DNA of 64,000 bases from Macrostomum hystrix (lineage: Eukaryota > Platyhelminthes > Macrostomidae): positions 2,306,001 to 2,370,000 of the forward strand of contig CATNEN010000001.1 of the NCBI GenBank assembly GCA_950097015.1, written 5' to 3'. Every line of letters starts with the position of its first letter. Within the stretch, counting starts at the first letter, position 1. Under the pieces are notes generated by a model. That model was not told the origin of the DNA. It did not search any database and saw only the letters and a program-made list of their open reading frames with translations. Shown in pieces: positions 33,570 to 45,700 of the stretch. The translations under genes and the position numbers were made by a program.

Positions 33570-34164
33570 CACTGTTGCTGCTGCTGAATTTGATATTGCT
33601 AATGCTGATGACTTGCTATTTTCAACGCCTTAAATTTAAAGACGAACGTTAAAGACGAAATTTAATACGTTGGATAATAGCAACAAAAAAACTATGAAAT
33701 AAACATAGAATTTAATGCAACTTACGCCTATTCTTATGCATAATCCTTTTTGTGCACTGTTACATTAGCAATCAACTCGAAACTAACAAACTAATTTAGA
33801 CTTTATATAGCTGAGAATTTTAAATCCTGTGTGTCTTTCTCTTATCTACATGTATATGCGTGTACTATATTAACTGGTACACTTAACTATCTGAGCCAAA
33901 TATTGCACATTTTGTGCCAAAGGACAGAAAACATGACTCACACTGTTGGAACATTGAACTGTAGAATATAGGTTGTTAACGTGGGCTCACTAATAGCTAC
34001 AGTCAGTTGACATTTGTCTGTCTCAAGTCCACATATAATTTCAACATCACCACCTAGATATGACTTTATCTCTGATCATTCTTTTTAAAAAAATGTCAAC
34101 GAGTTTACAAAACTATGACTTTAAGAACCAATTGTGCCAACTCAATAGCTAACAATTATCACAG
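33570..34164. other. Upstream flank of ORP start codon
   Basis: The frame upstream of the ORP ATG stays open to about 33628, where an AG preceded by CTTTAAATTTA could be an acceptor of an upstream exon. Otherwise AT-rich with no clear TATA box; it presumably holds 5' UTR or promoter. Confidence 0.4.
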
Positions 34165-34790
34165 GTCTATAGCAGATTGTGTCTCTTGCTTAAAAGATTG
34201 TGTCTCTTGCTGGAAAGATTGTGTCTCTTGCTTAAAAGATTGTGTCTCTTGCTTAAAAGATTGTGTCTCTTGCTTAAAAGATTGTGTCTCTTGCTTAAAA
34301 GATTGTGTCTCTTGCTTAAAAGATTGTGTCTCTTGCTTGAAAGATTGTGTCTCTTGCTTGAAAGATTGTGTCTCTTGCTTAAAAGATTGTGTCTCTTGCT
34401 TGAAAGATTGTGTCTCTTGCTTGAAAGATTGTGTCTCTTGCTTAAAAGATTGTGTCTCTTGCTTGAAAGATTGTGTCTCTTGCTTGAAAGATTGTGTCTC
34501 TTGCTTAAAAGATTGTGTCTCTTGCTTGAAAGATTGTGTCTCTTGCTTAAAAGATTGTGTCTCTTGCTTGAAAGATTGTGTCTCTTGCTTAAAAGATTGT
34601 GTCTCTTGCTTGAAAGATTGTGTCTCTTGCTTAAAAGATTGTGTCTCTTGCTTGAAAGATTGTGTCTCTTGCTTGAAAGATTGTGTCTCTTGCTTAAAAG
34701 ATTGTGTCTCTTGCTTAAAAGATTGTGTCCCTTGCTTGAAAGATTGTGTCTCTTGCTGGAAGGATTGTGTCTCTTGATCAACAGTCTGTC
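34165..34790. repeat. 21-bp minisatellite, open in all frames
   Basis: About 29 copies of a 21-bp unit with core GATTGTGTCTCTTGCTTGAA, alternating between CTTGAAA and CTTAAAA forms. Because 21 is divisible by three and the unit has no stop, frames of over 200 codons exist on both strands (for example DCVSCLK repeats). It is upstream of the ORP first exon. I treat it as non-coding. Confidence 0.94.
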
Positions 34791-37678
34791 TGTTGCCAGA
34801 AGTATTTTGTCTCTTGTCTGAAAGGTTGTGTCTCTTGAAAAATAGTCCGTCGTTGCCTTAAAAATTGTGCCTCTGGTCCAACAGATTCTTTTATGTAAAA
34901 TTGTCTTTTATATAGAACAAACTGTGTATTTTGTCTAACATTGCAATTCGTTTTTTTCTCTAAAATAAATTTTCTTTTATGTAATAGATTGTGTCTATGG
35001 TTACTTGTGTAATAGTATAAGGCTTCAAATCTAACAGATAGTGTTGTTAGCCTGATTCTGAATTTCATTTATATTTTTAGCTTATTAGAAAAACTTTTTT
35101 TAGAATAAGCTTGTTGCTGCAGCTTGTTAAAATTCAAAGAGAAATTTGTGATTATGAGAATCATAGTCCCAATCATGTAATCCATGCCGGAATTTTCCAG
35201 AGTGCATTTGTTTTTCAGCTGGTGTGAATAGTGTACATTCGTATATTTTAAGGGTTGGCGAACACTTTGGCGTGCAAGGCGTGCATGGCAATGTTGTAGC
35301 ATGCAATCATACATAGCATTTAAAAAAGAGATCAAATATGTGTTTCATGTACATGTATGTACAATTAAAAATGTCAACAAATTATTTAACGGACTTTGCA
35401 TGACTAAAACAAAATGTTCTATTATCTGTAAGAATAAATTTAAGTTTTGTAAATTGGACTTATACATACTATAAATAAATAATTTGTTCTGTTTGATATT
35501 TCTTTTTGTTAAACACAAAAATGGAAGCCAGTTTGTCTCTTAAAAGCGAAAAATGTGTTACGTCTTTATATACAAATTTTATATGATGTACCATGTTGGC
35601 ATGCACTGGTGTGCAATTTGAAAAAAACTCTGCATCTTTAGCGTGCATACCATTTTTTCACAATTTTTCTTCTGGTGTGCAGCCAACATGATCCAGACTA
35701 TGGATGACAATCAGTCTATGACATATGCTGATAGGCCTATGGCAAACAAATATGCTATAATGAAACTTAAATAAAGTGAATTAATCCAAATTAAATTGAT
35801 AATAGCTATCATGAAATAAAAAATGGTGAAAAAAAGTACAACTTGCTTATTTCATAACAGTACCCAACCATAAATATATTAACATACTAAATATATGTAC
35901 TAAAAATTCAACCTAGTCCTAGACAGGGATATACTTTGATTGATGGATTGCCTGAATTCTTCGAATTTTATTTTGTTTAATTATTATAGGATGTGCTGTT
36001 GCCTGTTTCTCTTTAAAAATTAAATGATAACAAAAATATTTCAGTAATTTGAACTGAAGTATTTATTCTTAAGTTTAAAATTTAAAAGTTTTAAAAGTTT
36101 AAATTAGATAGATCATAGATAATTTATTGCTGTTTTATTAGTAGTGTTTTTGACATAAAAAGAATTCTACAGAAAATTAACACAAACTAATTAGATTCCA
36201 TAACTAAATATATTTGGCTGCCAAAAATTGTTTACGTTTCAACGGCACTAGCCATGAACGTACTTTTTGTACTTAAATGTGTTGTCGGACGTGACAATTC
36301 TTTTAAAATGCTGTATTTAAATATTGTTCTGAAGGTTAGAACAAAAGTAGAATATCTATAGCCTTTAGTGCCACAGTTGAGAATATAAAGAAATATATAT
36401 TTTTCTACTGAATTTTATCTTTAAAATTATTCACCAGAGACCTTTATATTGTCCAGGTCAACAAGGTATTAAAAGTGTCAATGTCAATTCGGCAATTCGT
36501 GTCAATTAATAAATGATAAATAAATAAATAAATAATATTTCCCCTTTCTAGTCGATTTTTAGAGCATAAAATGTGTGAAGAACTTTTTAATTCAAAAAAA
36601 TGAAAAAATGCAAATGCGTCGTATTTTTATTTACTTGACTTTAACGTTTCAGATTCGACCTTGTTTCAGATGATTTTCAGCGTCAATCTCAGCTGAAGAC
36701 TGTTTTCTGCTTCACAAGCGTATCGTTCTCCGGATTAACAAGACGCCAGCAGTATTACGCACTTAATTCGACCCCTGTTGATAAAATTTCAATGCGGCCA
36801 GCACCAGATTTATAATCGAACTGGGCCTCTTCACTTCGCATCGTTTATTAAAAGCATTATCAGTACTAGCTTTTAGTTCATGCAGGCATTCAGGCCGCAG
36901 ACCGAAATACCAGTCAGAGAGACATAACTTAGAGTTATATTTTAGTGTGATAGCATTAAGGCTGACAAAATTATTCAGAAAAAAATTCTATTTACCTGTA
37001 GTTTAAAATTGCGCCCGGCAGATCCGACTAGCAGCACATTTGAAGCTCCGACTATATAGTACCAAACTATATCATGGTTTATCCTCTTCCTTACAGTTTC
37101 TGGCTACGCCCCTGCCTGCTTGACAATTAATCACGGTCTCGATATCTTTTCTGTCAATAAAATTTGTCAGGCGTAAAAGCATTAAAGCAAAAAAACTATT
37201 GTGATTGACGCAAATTCATGCATGAGAAAAACGGCTTGATTTAATCATAAACAAATAAAATAAGGCAACAAAAATCTGCCGTCCATCTTGTGTAAATATT
37301 CTCGTGAAACCATTCTCACTCATCTACCTGTATAAAAGCACTAGACAGGCCTGCTATTTTAGCAGATGACCTGTGGAGTATGTGCAAAAGCTTATTTCTG
37401 ATGGGGAATCAATTAACTACGAACCGTAGTATGAGAAAACTTAGCCAGATCAGTTTTTTGACAGGCCGGTGTCAACTCTTAGCCGATGCTTCTTATTGGT
37501 TTTTCAGGGATAAGTGCTAAAAACACCACTGTTAACGTTTTTTGAGATAAAGACAAACAGTTTTTTAACCACCCAGGCATTGTACAGGGCCGCTAATTGC
37601 TATATATTGATAAGCGATTTGCAAACTCTCACTGAGTAGTAAATATTGGAATTCCAACGTGCTTCGTCGAAATTATTT
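34791..37678. other. AT-rich intergenic, between ORP and secreted protein genes
   Basis: Decaying copies of the 21-bp unit continue to about 35,000 (ATTGTGCCTCT, TTGTGTCTATGG). Beyond that only AT-rich sequence, an (AAAT)n microsatellite at about 36,515 and a TATA-like GCTATATATTG at about 37,598, some 75 bases before the next gene's ATG. No exon supported. Confidence 0.45.
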
Positions 37679-39956
37679 ATGAAGGCGTCGTTTCGATTGT
37701 TTCTTATAGTTAATTGGCTGGGTAAGTTGATTTAATGAGAGAATTTAATAAGAATATAACGCACAAGTTCGTCACAAATTACAAGCGTATAGACCAATCA
37801 TCGCATCCTTTGATTTGTTGTCATGAAGTGATCTGTAAAGTGGCGTCAAGTCTGGATGTTTCGCCGCGTCGATACCGAACGAATACTGGCGGAGCCATTG
37901 CGCTGAACGATTCCATCAGCAGCGAATTGTCAACACTGACGCATGTGGCCTGGACCGCAGAGTGCTTTCTGACCTGTCAACAGAGGGGATGTGCCATCGT
38001 CAACATTCAGGAGCAAGACAGTCGATGCGAGCTGGTCTTTATCAACAACTGCTCAAAGTCTCCCGGACCATTGGGAAGCCATGTGACTCGGAATATTGGA
38101 GTCGCTGGGGTCACGTGGATCGCAGAGGACCTTGACGAGATTCTACAGAGCAGGCGACAGGCGAATGGAACTACCCTGATACTGAGTGAGTGTTCACTTT
38201 TTCATATCAAGGAGGCAATTCTGCCCATTCGCTGACTCCCGAGCACACACGCGCACTGATACTGTACACAGGCATACGATCACATATTAGTGAAGTACAT
38301 CTGCCTAGGCTTTCTCATCGTCAGGCAGTGTGGAAGTTGGCCCTCAAGGATTTAAATAGCACGACAAGCCCCGAGCCTTCTCTCCACGGCTGCACCCCAA
38401 TTTAATATGGCCTTGCCGGTGCGAGAGGCAAACGCGTTTGACCGCTGTCACTCACCCTCCTAAAAATAGTATTTATAGCTGAAATTTAAGGTTAAGTTTT
38501 TAATTTCTTTAATTTTATCAGACTCGGCTACCGGTAGAAATGGCTCTGTCCAGCGGCTGCTAATTAATGTCACTGGCTGCTATCGTATCGAAGCTTTCGG
38601 TGCCGCCGGCGGATCCAATAACCTCACCAACACAGTTGGTGGCAAAGGCGCTTTTGCAGCTGGCAGCTTCCATCTTGCTGGCGGCGTTGAACTATCGATC
38701 GTTGTCGGTCAGGCTGGCGGACCGGGCTCGAGCCAATTAACTGGCGCCGGCGGCGGCGGTGGCAGTTTTGTGTACCAGAACTGGTCGCGATTGATCCTGG
38801 CTGCTGGCGGCGGCGGTGGTGCATCATCAAAATCAGATGGTTTGCAAATTAATTCGCCTAGAATCAATAACATGTATAGGCAACGCGTAGCAGTTAAACT
38901 AGCTGTTCTCAACGTTTTTTGTGGGTTAAATAAGGATTCACTGGTTTAATATTACTATTAAGTTACGAGCTTAATAGTCGAAAGAATACTCGTACAATCA
39001 ATCTGAGCTCGTTTTGGGGGAGCTCTTAAACATATTGTTGACTTCGCTTAGCTGGCTAGAAATATTTTTTCCCAAACTTGGTAATTGAATAATATGCTGT
39101 CGCTTGTGATGATTAGTATATTAAAACAGTCACGATTTTGCATCTCACAATTTAGTGGGCAATAAATTTAACTACTCTATCATGGCCTAATCATTGCATT
39201 ACGATTATTGCGTACCGCTCACAGTTATCTTCAAAGATTGGCCATAAAATTAGTTCTAGTGTTTGATATAAACACAAGAGAACTGTGATTCGGGGACTCG
39301 TTTAGGCCATAGAATCATCCACGAGTCGCGGCGATCAATAATCAAGGCAAAGACATACTACGAGTATCTATACCATTAAGGTTCAACTCAAACAAAGTGA
39401 CGAGCGTCTATGGGGCAAAGGTAACTAGTCTAATATACTAAATAAATATTCAGGCGTGCCAGGCCAAGGTGGACCTAACGGAGCCGATTCCAGTGGGAGT
39501 GTCGGGTCGAACATCGGTTTTGGCGGAATAAATGGTCAGCCAGGATACAGCGATCTGGCAGAGGCGGGTAGCAGCTACATCGGCGGCTGCGGGGCCGGCT
39601 GGCTGCGCGCTCCTGACAACTCGAAACGTACTGCCGAAGATGGCGAAGCTGGCGGTGGATATGCTGACGGCTGGCTGGGAGGCGTCGCTGGTGATGGAAG
39701 CTCCGGCGACGGCGGCTTCGGTGGCGGTGGTGGTGCCGCTGGCGATGGTGGCATCAATACCAAGAAGGGCTCGGCCGGTGCCGCTGGCGGCTTCAGCGGC
39801 GGAGGTGCCGGAGTCGGCTTCGCCCACTCTGGCGGTGGCGGTGGCTCTGTGTGCGGAGAAGGTAGCGTTGATTGCGTCACCACTGCCGGTGGCAACCTGA
39901 ACTCGCTGCAGGGCCGAGTGTTCGTGCGGCTGCTTCGCCCGAGTGTCAGTTGCTGA
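37679..39956 (+). CDS. Secreted PAN-like plus ALK/LTK-type glycine-rich protein
   Basis: Four exons: 37679-37721, 37841-38185, 38522-38839 and 39454-39956, all phase 1 and GT-AG, totalling 402 aa. Residues 1-18 (MKASFRLFLIVNWLVASS) form a signal peptide split by the first intron. The N-terminal domain has Cys at 56, 60, 65, 77 and 85 in the spacing of PAN/apple folds (ECFLTCQQRGC, then DSRCELV). After a linker comes a glycine-rich domain resembling the extracellular domain of ALK/LTK receptors: YRIEAFGAAGG, GGKGAFAAG, LSIVVGQAGG, GAGGGGGSFV, LILAAGGGGG, GGAAGDGG, AGGFSGGGAG and a final HSGGGGGSVCGEG. It ends NSLQGRVFVRLLRPSVSC. There is no transmembrane segment or kinase, so it is probably an extracellular matrix, mucus or ligand-like protein. 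The third donor (G|GTTTGC) is weak, though phase and domain continuity support it. Confidence 0.85.
38205..38460 (-). repeat. SINE family A, copy A7 in intron
   Basis: Reverse copy with GGAGGCAATTCTGCCCATTC, CATCGTCAGGCAGTGTGGAA, CCTTCTCTCCACGGCTGC and GAGAGGCAAACGCG. It inserted 20 bases after the donor at 38186 of the second intron and almost fills that intron (336 bases). Confidence 0.85.
38840..39453. other. Third intron of secreted protein gene
   Basis: About 600 bases of AT-rich sequence. No minisatellite or SINE is seen here, unlike most other long introns in the window. Confidence 0.5.
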
Positions 39957-41085
39957 GGAATTAAGCAAAAATGCTTGGACTTGACAACAACTACTGGATG
40001 TTGAATTCGCGTTTCCACTATTCAGTTCAAAGAACTGTTGGCTAATTTAACGTTTCTAAATAGCGAGAATTTCCTTGGATAAAATTCGATAAAAGATAGT
40101 TACTTTATTATGCAGTCGATTGAAAATTGAAAATCGATCTCAATCTCCGTTGGAAAGTAAATTCATGAAAAATTTGTAGAAATCAAAAATAGAAATAAAA
40201 TATATCAGAATCGATTTCAATCTGCGGGCGAAATTCCTCGTCCATTTTTTGCTGGAACGCCCGTTTGCCATTTATTTAAGAGTGTATCAAACAGCATTTC
40301 GCAATGCTGCTAGTATCTGACCCTGACTGAATCATCATCTCTTAGCGGGTGTAATTAGCGGATTCCGGAGCAGTTATGAAACAAAATCTAGAATTCTTGC
40401 CGAAGATGTAGCTGTATTTAAGCAGTTCTCAAATCTCAAGGTCTTAATTCAGAGGGTTAATCTCATTTTACAGATTTCTACAGGGATATGAATTCGCTCA
40501 TTTTGTGGGTGTAGCATTAAAGCCTAAATCTTCATGGATTAAGCCATCCTCAAAGCAGGTTAACGATCGAGTCTTTCAAGAAGGAGATGGATTTGACGAA
40601 TGACGACAAAAGAAAGCTGCTTAGATCTGATTGAACACTTTCATAATTAGGATTCATGCTATGTAAGATGTGCAGCTACAGGAATCTGCATTGGAGTGTA
40701 GACTAAAAAGCATTTTAACCTAAAAAATTTTACACTAAGAGCATTAAGACGTATAATTCGGAGGTTAAACGATAAAAACTACTCAATATGGACATGGATA
40801 TTGGGTAACACGACATAAAGATAGGATTTATTTTTTTATTGAAAATATAATTTTTATTATTTTTTTCTAAACTCTATGGATAGCTATAAGCCCTAGAATA
40901 GTAAGTTTGATTTCTTGGACTTTAGCTATGCAAATTTGTTTTAAATAAAATCAATACGATTGTACGATGACCTTATTGCACGGCGGGCAGTAAGTCTTGC
41001 CCGCAAATGGCCATACATGAATTAATGCTCGGTAATTTTTTCCCTCAAAAAGGCCTCGACCAATAGGAATGGCTTACTGAGGCAG
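39957..41085. other. Intergenic, 3' flank of secreted protein gene
   Basis: AT-rich. It contains the short repeat AAATCGATCTCAATCTCCGT and ATCGATTTCAATCTGCGGGC (40,132 and 40,212). AATAAA occurs at 40,194, about 240 bases after the stop, and is a candidate polyadenylation signal. No gene seen. Confidence 0.4.
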
Positions 41086-41176
41086 AAATGTCTATGGCAC
41101 AATAGTATATTACTACCAATGCTTTATGGGTGTTAATATACTATTCAATACTTGGTTTTGAGTGCCATAGACATTT
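41086..41176. mobile_element. Small palindromic MITE-like hairpin
   Basis: The arms AAATGTCTATGGCAC (41086-41100) and GTGCCATAGACATTT (41162-41176) are perfect 15-base inverted repeats. A second nested pair, AATAGTATATTA and TAATATACTATT, lies inside. No coding capacity. Confidence 0.7.
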
Positions 41177-41235
41177 AAGCAAAAAAACGAGCATTAGGTA
41201 TGGTATTGTACTTACGATATCTGTCGTAGAGATAG

Positions 41236-42388
41236 CTTTTTGCAGACCATTTGATCCTTCGAGCATTCGATTTAATCCACAGTGGCAAAATCCAAGCGTT
41301 TCAGGCCGATTTTCAAGTTGCCTATGGCCAAAAGTATGACAATAGAGCAATCGATTTGATCTTTCGGACACGCATTTGGGCCTCTCTCCTTTGTTTGGTT
41401 GTTAATGTTTGCCCTAGAACACAGACTAGACAGTTATCATCAGACAGACGTCAGAGAGCGAAGCAGCTAACACTATGTTCGACGAAGAAAGTGAGGACAG
41501 CTTTGATTCCATCGACGAAGTTGACGAGCCCGCGGAACGAGGGCCATATGCCAAGATAAGCGACGAGATGTACGAGCTGATAGTGAGCGCAGTCAAAGGG
41601 GTCAGCGAGTCCGGCGCGTGCTTCACACACAACGAGGAGTGCAGGTCCTGCAGGCCATTGCACCGGACCTCGGCCTTGTCCACCACAGGATCGTCTGCCA
41701 GACCCTGACCGCGAACTTGTTCCAGGCATTCGTTGAAGAGCTGCTCCAAGCAGTTAGCAATCGCGATGAAGCCAACAATGCCGACCAGTTCTGCACCATC
41801 ATGGATGGCGCACCATTCCACAACGGAGTGCGGATTCACGAGCAATTCGCGGCTAGCTGGTGCGTCGTGGTGCTGCCTCCGTACTCGCCGTTCCTTAATC
41901 CGGTAGAGAGCGCGCACTCGTGCCTGAAGGCGGTGATCAAGCGAAAGCTCTCCCAGCCACAAGCGCAGCTGGAAATGGACAACTCGGCTCCAGAGACCAC
42001 GCTACGCGAGTGGCGTATCCTCGTGCTGCACAGGATCGCAGAACAAGCGTCAGTGGGCATCACAGCGGTTAAGTGCGGAGGCTGGTTCCGGCATATGCTG
42101 CGCTACCTGCCTCGCTGCGTTGCGGGGGAGGTGATTTTTTGACACTTTTTGATGTTTCGCTTTGAAAAAGCGACAAAGCCAAAGGCACAGTTCCGTTTCT
42201 GTTTATATACCGTACACAGTGGCATATTAAATCTATGGGGCGGGACTAAATGCGTCTCCGAAGGATCAAATCGATTGTTCTATGGTCATACTTTTGGCCA
42301 TAGACAACTTGAAAATCGGCCTGAAACGCTTGGATTTTGCCACTGTTGATTAAATTAAATGCTCGAAGGGTCAACTTTTCTGCAAAAA
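41236..42388. mobile_element. DNA transposon with ~150-bp terminal inverted repeats
   Basis: The left end (41236-41385) contains TTTTTGCAGACCATTTGATC, CAGTGGCAAAATCCAAGCGT and TTTCAGGCCGATTTTCAAGT. The right end (42238-42388) is its reverse complement with scattered mismatches (for example ACTTGAAAATCGGCCTGAAA). Between them is a broken transposase (next entry). The element is about 1.15 kb, too short for an intact Tc1/IS630-like transposase plus such long repeats, so it is an internally deleted copy. Confidence 0.82.
41475..42142 (+). pseudogene. Truncated Tc1/IS630-type DDE transposase remnant
   Basis: Two frames are joined out of phase. The first (41475 to about 41615) has an acidic start, MFDEESEDSFDSIDEVDEPA, then RGPYAKISDEMYELIVSAVK, reminiscent of a transposase DNA-binding start. 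The second, ending TGA at 42142, has TIMDGAPFHN, containing the second catalytic Asp, and VVLPPYSPFLNPVE with the third acidic residue. The central region with the first catalytic Asp is missing, as is most of the helix-turn-helix. A deletion with frameshift near 41,610 explains this. It cannot make active transposase. Confidence 0.8.
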
Positions 42389-42705
42389 CCTATATTTGTC
42401 TTCTATAGACTATAGACAATTATCTACTAAAAGCTAGCATTAAACAACTCGGCCACTTTTTCGTTTCAATGCACGCTTCGTTGCTCTAAATTCCGGTAAA
42501 ACATTTTAAATATATATTAGTGTGTTATACAATTGCGTGTTATGCTTCGGGCTTATAAATAAATCCGAAGGACTAATCAACAGTCGCAGAATGGGAGAAT
42601 GATTTCAGTTACTTTCTCTTTCAATTTGTCGGCTTTCTCAAGTCTATTTCATGAGTACTTTTCATGCTTCCGATGTTCTTTGATATGCGACGCGGCTCAA
42701 AATAT

Positions 42706-45700
42706 TCATCCAGCGGTACTTCTGATGCTTGCCTGACCAACATCCCGCTCAGTTTGGGTTGGACCCACCGCATCACAGCTCGCAGTGACACTAGCTGCGC
42801 CCGCAGTCCTCGACATCATCCCGATGGCGGTGACGTCTGCGACGCGAGAACCACGATTCCGCACTAGAATGAAAATCTGTAAATCAAGCAATTTGGTAAT
42901 TGCTAGCTTTTTGAAGAATTTGTGACTTTAGAAGTAATTTTATACAGGAAGAAAGTTTTTACAAGTTTTTAAACCTCCTAAAGGCAATTCCGTACAGGAT
43001 GGGTTAAGTTCCGTACTTAAAAAGGCACTTATAGTTTCCATAGACAAATGGGGCACGTGGCAGAGCGGTCTAAAATGCGTCTGGACTTCTCGCCAAGGTC
43101 CCTGAGCTCGATTCCGCGACGAGGCCACATTAATTTGGCTAGATATTCATTAGCAAACGAGAATTATGTGTCAGGTCATAGCTTGTCACTAAAATATCAA
43201 ATGGATAAATACCTTTGGCCCAAAGACCAGCAGAACCGTAGTGGTGGCGCAGACAATAACGCAGCAGCTGAGCAGCAGGTGACGCATATCAACAGAGCTA
43301 GCAGGCAGAGCAAAGTCCAGTACGACGCCAATTAGTCCCATCACGGTGGTGTTGTAGACGCAGACGCCGATTGTTTTGGAATCGTTGAGAGCCTCCACGT
43401 GAACCGTGCGCGTCTCCCAGGCGAAGAAGATGGCGAACAAGAGAAATATGGCTGCAATTTGAGGAATTCATGTTTGATTATTGATTCATTTTGCGATGCT
43501 CAAGTAGCGTATACAATAACACACCTTTTAGTCCGATGACAATGCCCTTCCACAACCACTGGTTCGATGACTGGCAGACCAGCAGGGTTGTCACTGTCAG
43601 CGTTCCATCCTTAACGGCCTCCTAAAAATTGTATCAAATCTTGTTAGGTATAATTAGGATCTGAGCAGCTGAACGGAAACTGAAGTCCTGAGCGCTGATC
43701 CACCGATTTAAAATACTTAATGCCCATACCTGACCATTCAACTGGTTGACGACCAGTTTAAGCGGGTCAGCCAGACCCCAGGCTGTCAGCACCACGGCGT
43801 CCAATAGTAGGATTAGTAGGATAACAGCGAACAGATGCCAATCTTTGATGGACTTTAAGATGCAGATCAAATGAGTCATGATTATTTTATACAGCCAAGT
43901 TCCGAGCTATGCTTACGGTAAGGACTTACCAGCTTTCTCATCTGCTTGTTCGTGAATATTTTGTGCACCCGCCAGGTTTTAGCCAGCATTCCGCCGAATG
44001 CGCACGAGTAGCCAACAATGAGACAGACTAGTTGTGTCCAGCAGAGACTCAGCTGACTAGGTCCTAGAGGTCCCGCATTCAGGGTCATTGTCAGACAGGC
44101 CACGTAGCATAATCCGCAGCCGAGACCAATGACCGAGTTCACGTAGGGACTGCTCAAACGGATTATTGTGGCAGCTCTGTAGCGCAAGTTGACAGCCACA
44201 GAGATCAGAACTAGGCCGATACCGAATGCGGATGAGCCGCCAGTGACGCCAGCCACGATTGTTCCAATCGTGCGCGACTGGGAAACTATTCGTGGCGAGT
44301 CCACTGGAGGCGCGCCGCCTATCAGAGCGATAGTGGAAAAAACGATTAGACGAGTTTTTTTGTTGTAGTGTGTCGCTGTGTTTAATGGCCTTTTTATTGC
44401 AAGTTTTTGTGACTCGATGTGATGCTCAGCCGAGTTATACCAAGTTATATAGAGTCCTAACTTGGAGGGAGCGTATCATGGAGTGAGGTGGGTGTTGGGG
44501 TTTTTGTTTGGTGTCTTGGCTTGAGGTGGGTGTTGTGGAGCGAAATTAATGTCACGATGTGAGGTGCGTGCCGTGGTGTGAGGTGGGTGCCGTGGTATGA
44601 GGTGGGTGCCGTGGTGTGAGGTGGGTGCCGTGGTATGAGGTGGGTGCCGTGGTGTGAGGTGGGTGCCGTGGTGTGAGGTGGGTGCCGTGGTGTGAGGTGG
44701 GTGTCGTAGAGCGAGGCAGCGTATTTGTCTCATGAAGATGCGTTTAAGGGTCAGAGGAATGGGCAGAAGCTTTCTCTCACTGTTTCCTGCTCCCTCCTCT
44801 TCCTCTATTATTTGAGGTGTTATCCTAAAGTTCGTTTTCCACTCGAAGTCTGTGAGTGGCTTAGAAGTGTTTGAACTGATAAATAAAGTTGCTTTAAAGT
44901 GTCATGACAAACCTGCAAACCAAATTGGCTTGGTCCACACAATTTCACCCGAAGTCGGTTCATGCGTTCCAACGAGGTTTCTGGTTAGACCTGCGAATTG
45001 TGACGTGAGACTGTTTAGATTGATCAACTCTAATGTTTTTTTCAGTGCTCGTGTCGAGAGCAACGTTTTGACGAATCGAAAACAGTTTTTTAGCACGTTT
45101 CAAATTTTCGAGCTAATGATTAACTTCCATATTTGTCAGTGAATCTTGAGCACAAAAGCGTCAAACAAAAATGAGATGAGGCGTGCAAAAATGTATCAAA
45201 GGCATAATTGAACCGAATATGAATGAAACATAAATCAATTAGCTCGTATATCCCACTGGTGTCAGGGGCTTATTACTTACTTTTAGTTATTCCAGTAACA
45301 ACCCGAGTTATGTAGATCTACAGGTCCGAATACTTTACTAGACTCAAACAAAACCTTTAAATTAAGAAGAAATCTACCTATTGAGTTGTACAGATTCCGA
45401 GGATAATTGTTGCAGTGGCAAGCAATAAGCCCATTATCGCAAATAAGTTCTGGATCGATAAAGATAGAACGCTGGGTATATTCAAGCAAGTCAAGCAGAG
45501 TGTATGTGGCCTGAAAGAAGCAGCGATTGCGAGTTGAACGATCGTTAGCAGTGGAACACGAGGGGTTATCTAGAAGATATCAAGAACAGAAGAAACTAAA
45601 GCACACAGACATGAACGCCACTAAACACGAATAATTGCTTTTTTGAAACCCACCAGGGGATTTTGATTCGGTCTAAATAGAGCAGAAGAGCTTTTATTTC

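Noticed and set aside
34115-34821. Cys-rich DCVSCLK repeat protein of 220 codons
   Set aside because: Same artefact of a 21-base unit; all frames on both strands are open and codon choice does not vary between copies as a coding repeat would.
39450-40018. Minus-strand and alternate-frame proteins opposite the glycine-rich exon
   Set aside because: Shadows of the GC-rich, stop-poor glycine exon; the + frame carries the domain pattern and spliced signal peptide.
41130-41559. Small frames across the left transposon end
   Set aside because: They overlap the terminal inverted repeat and mirror frames at the right end.
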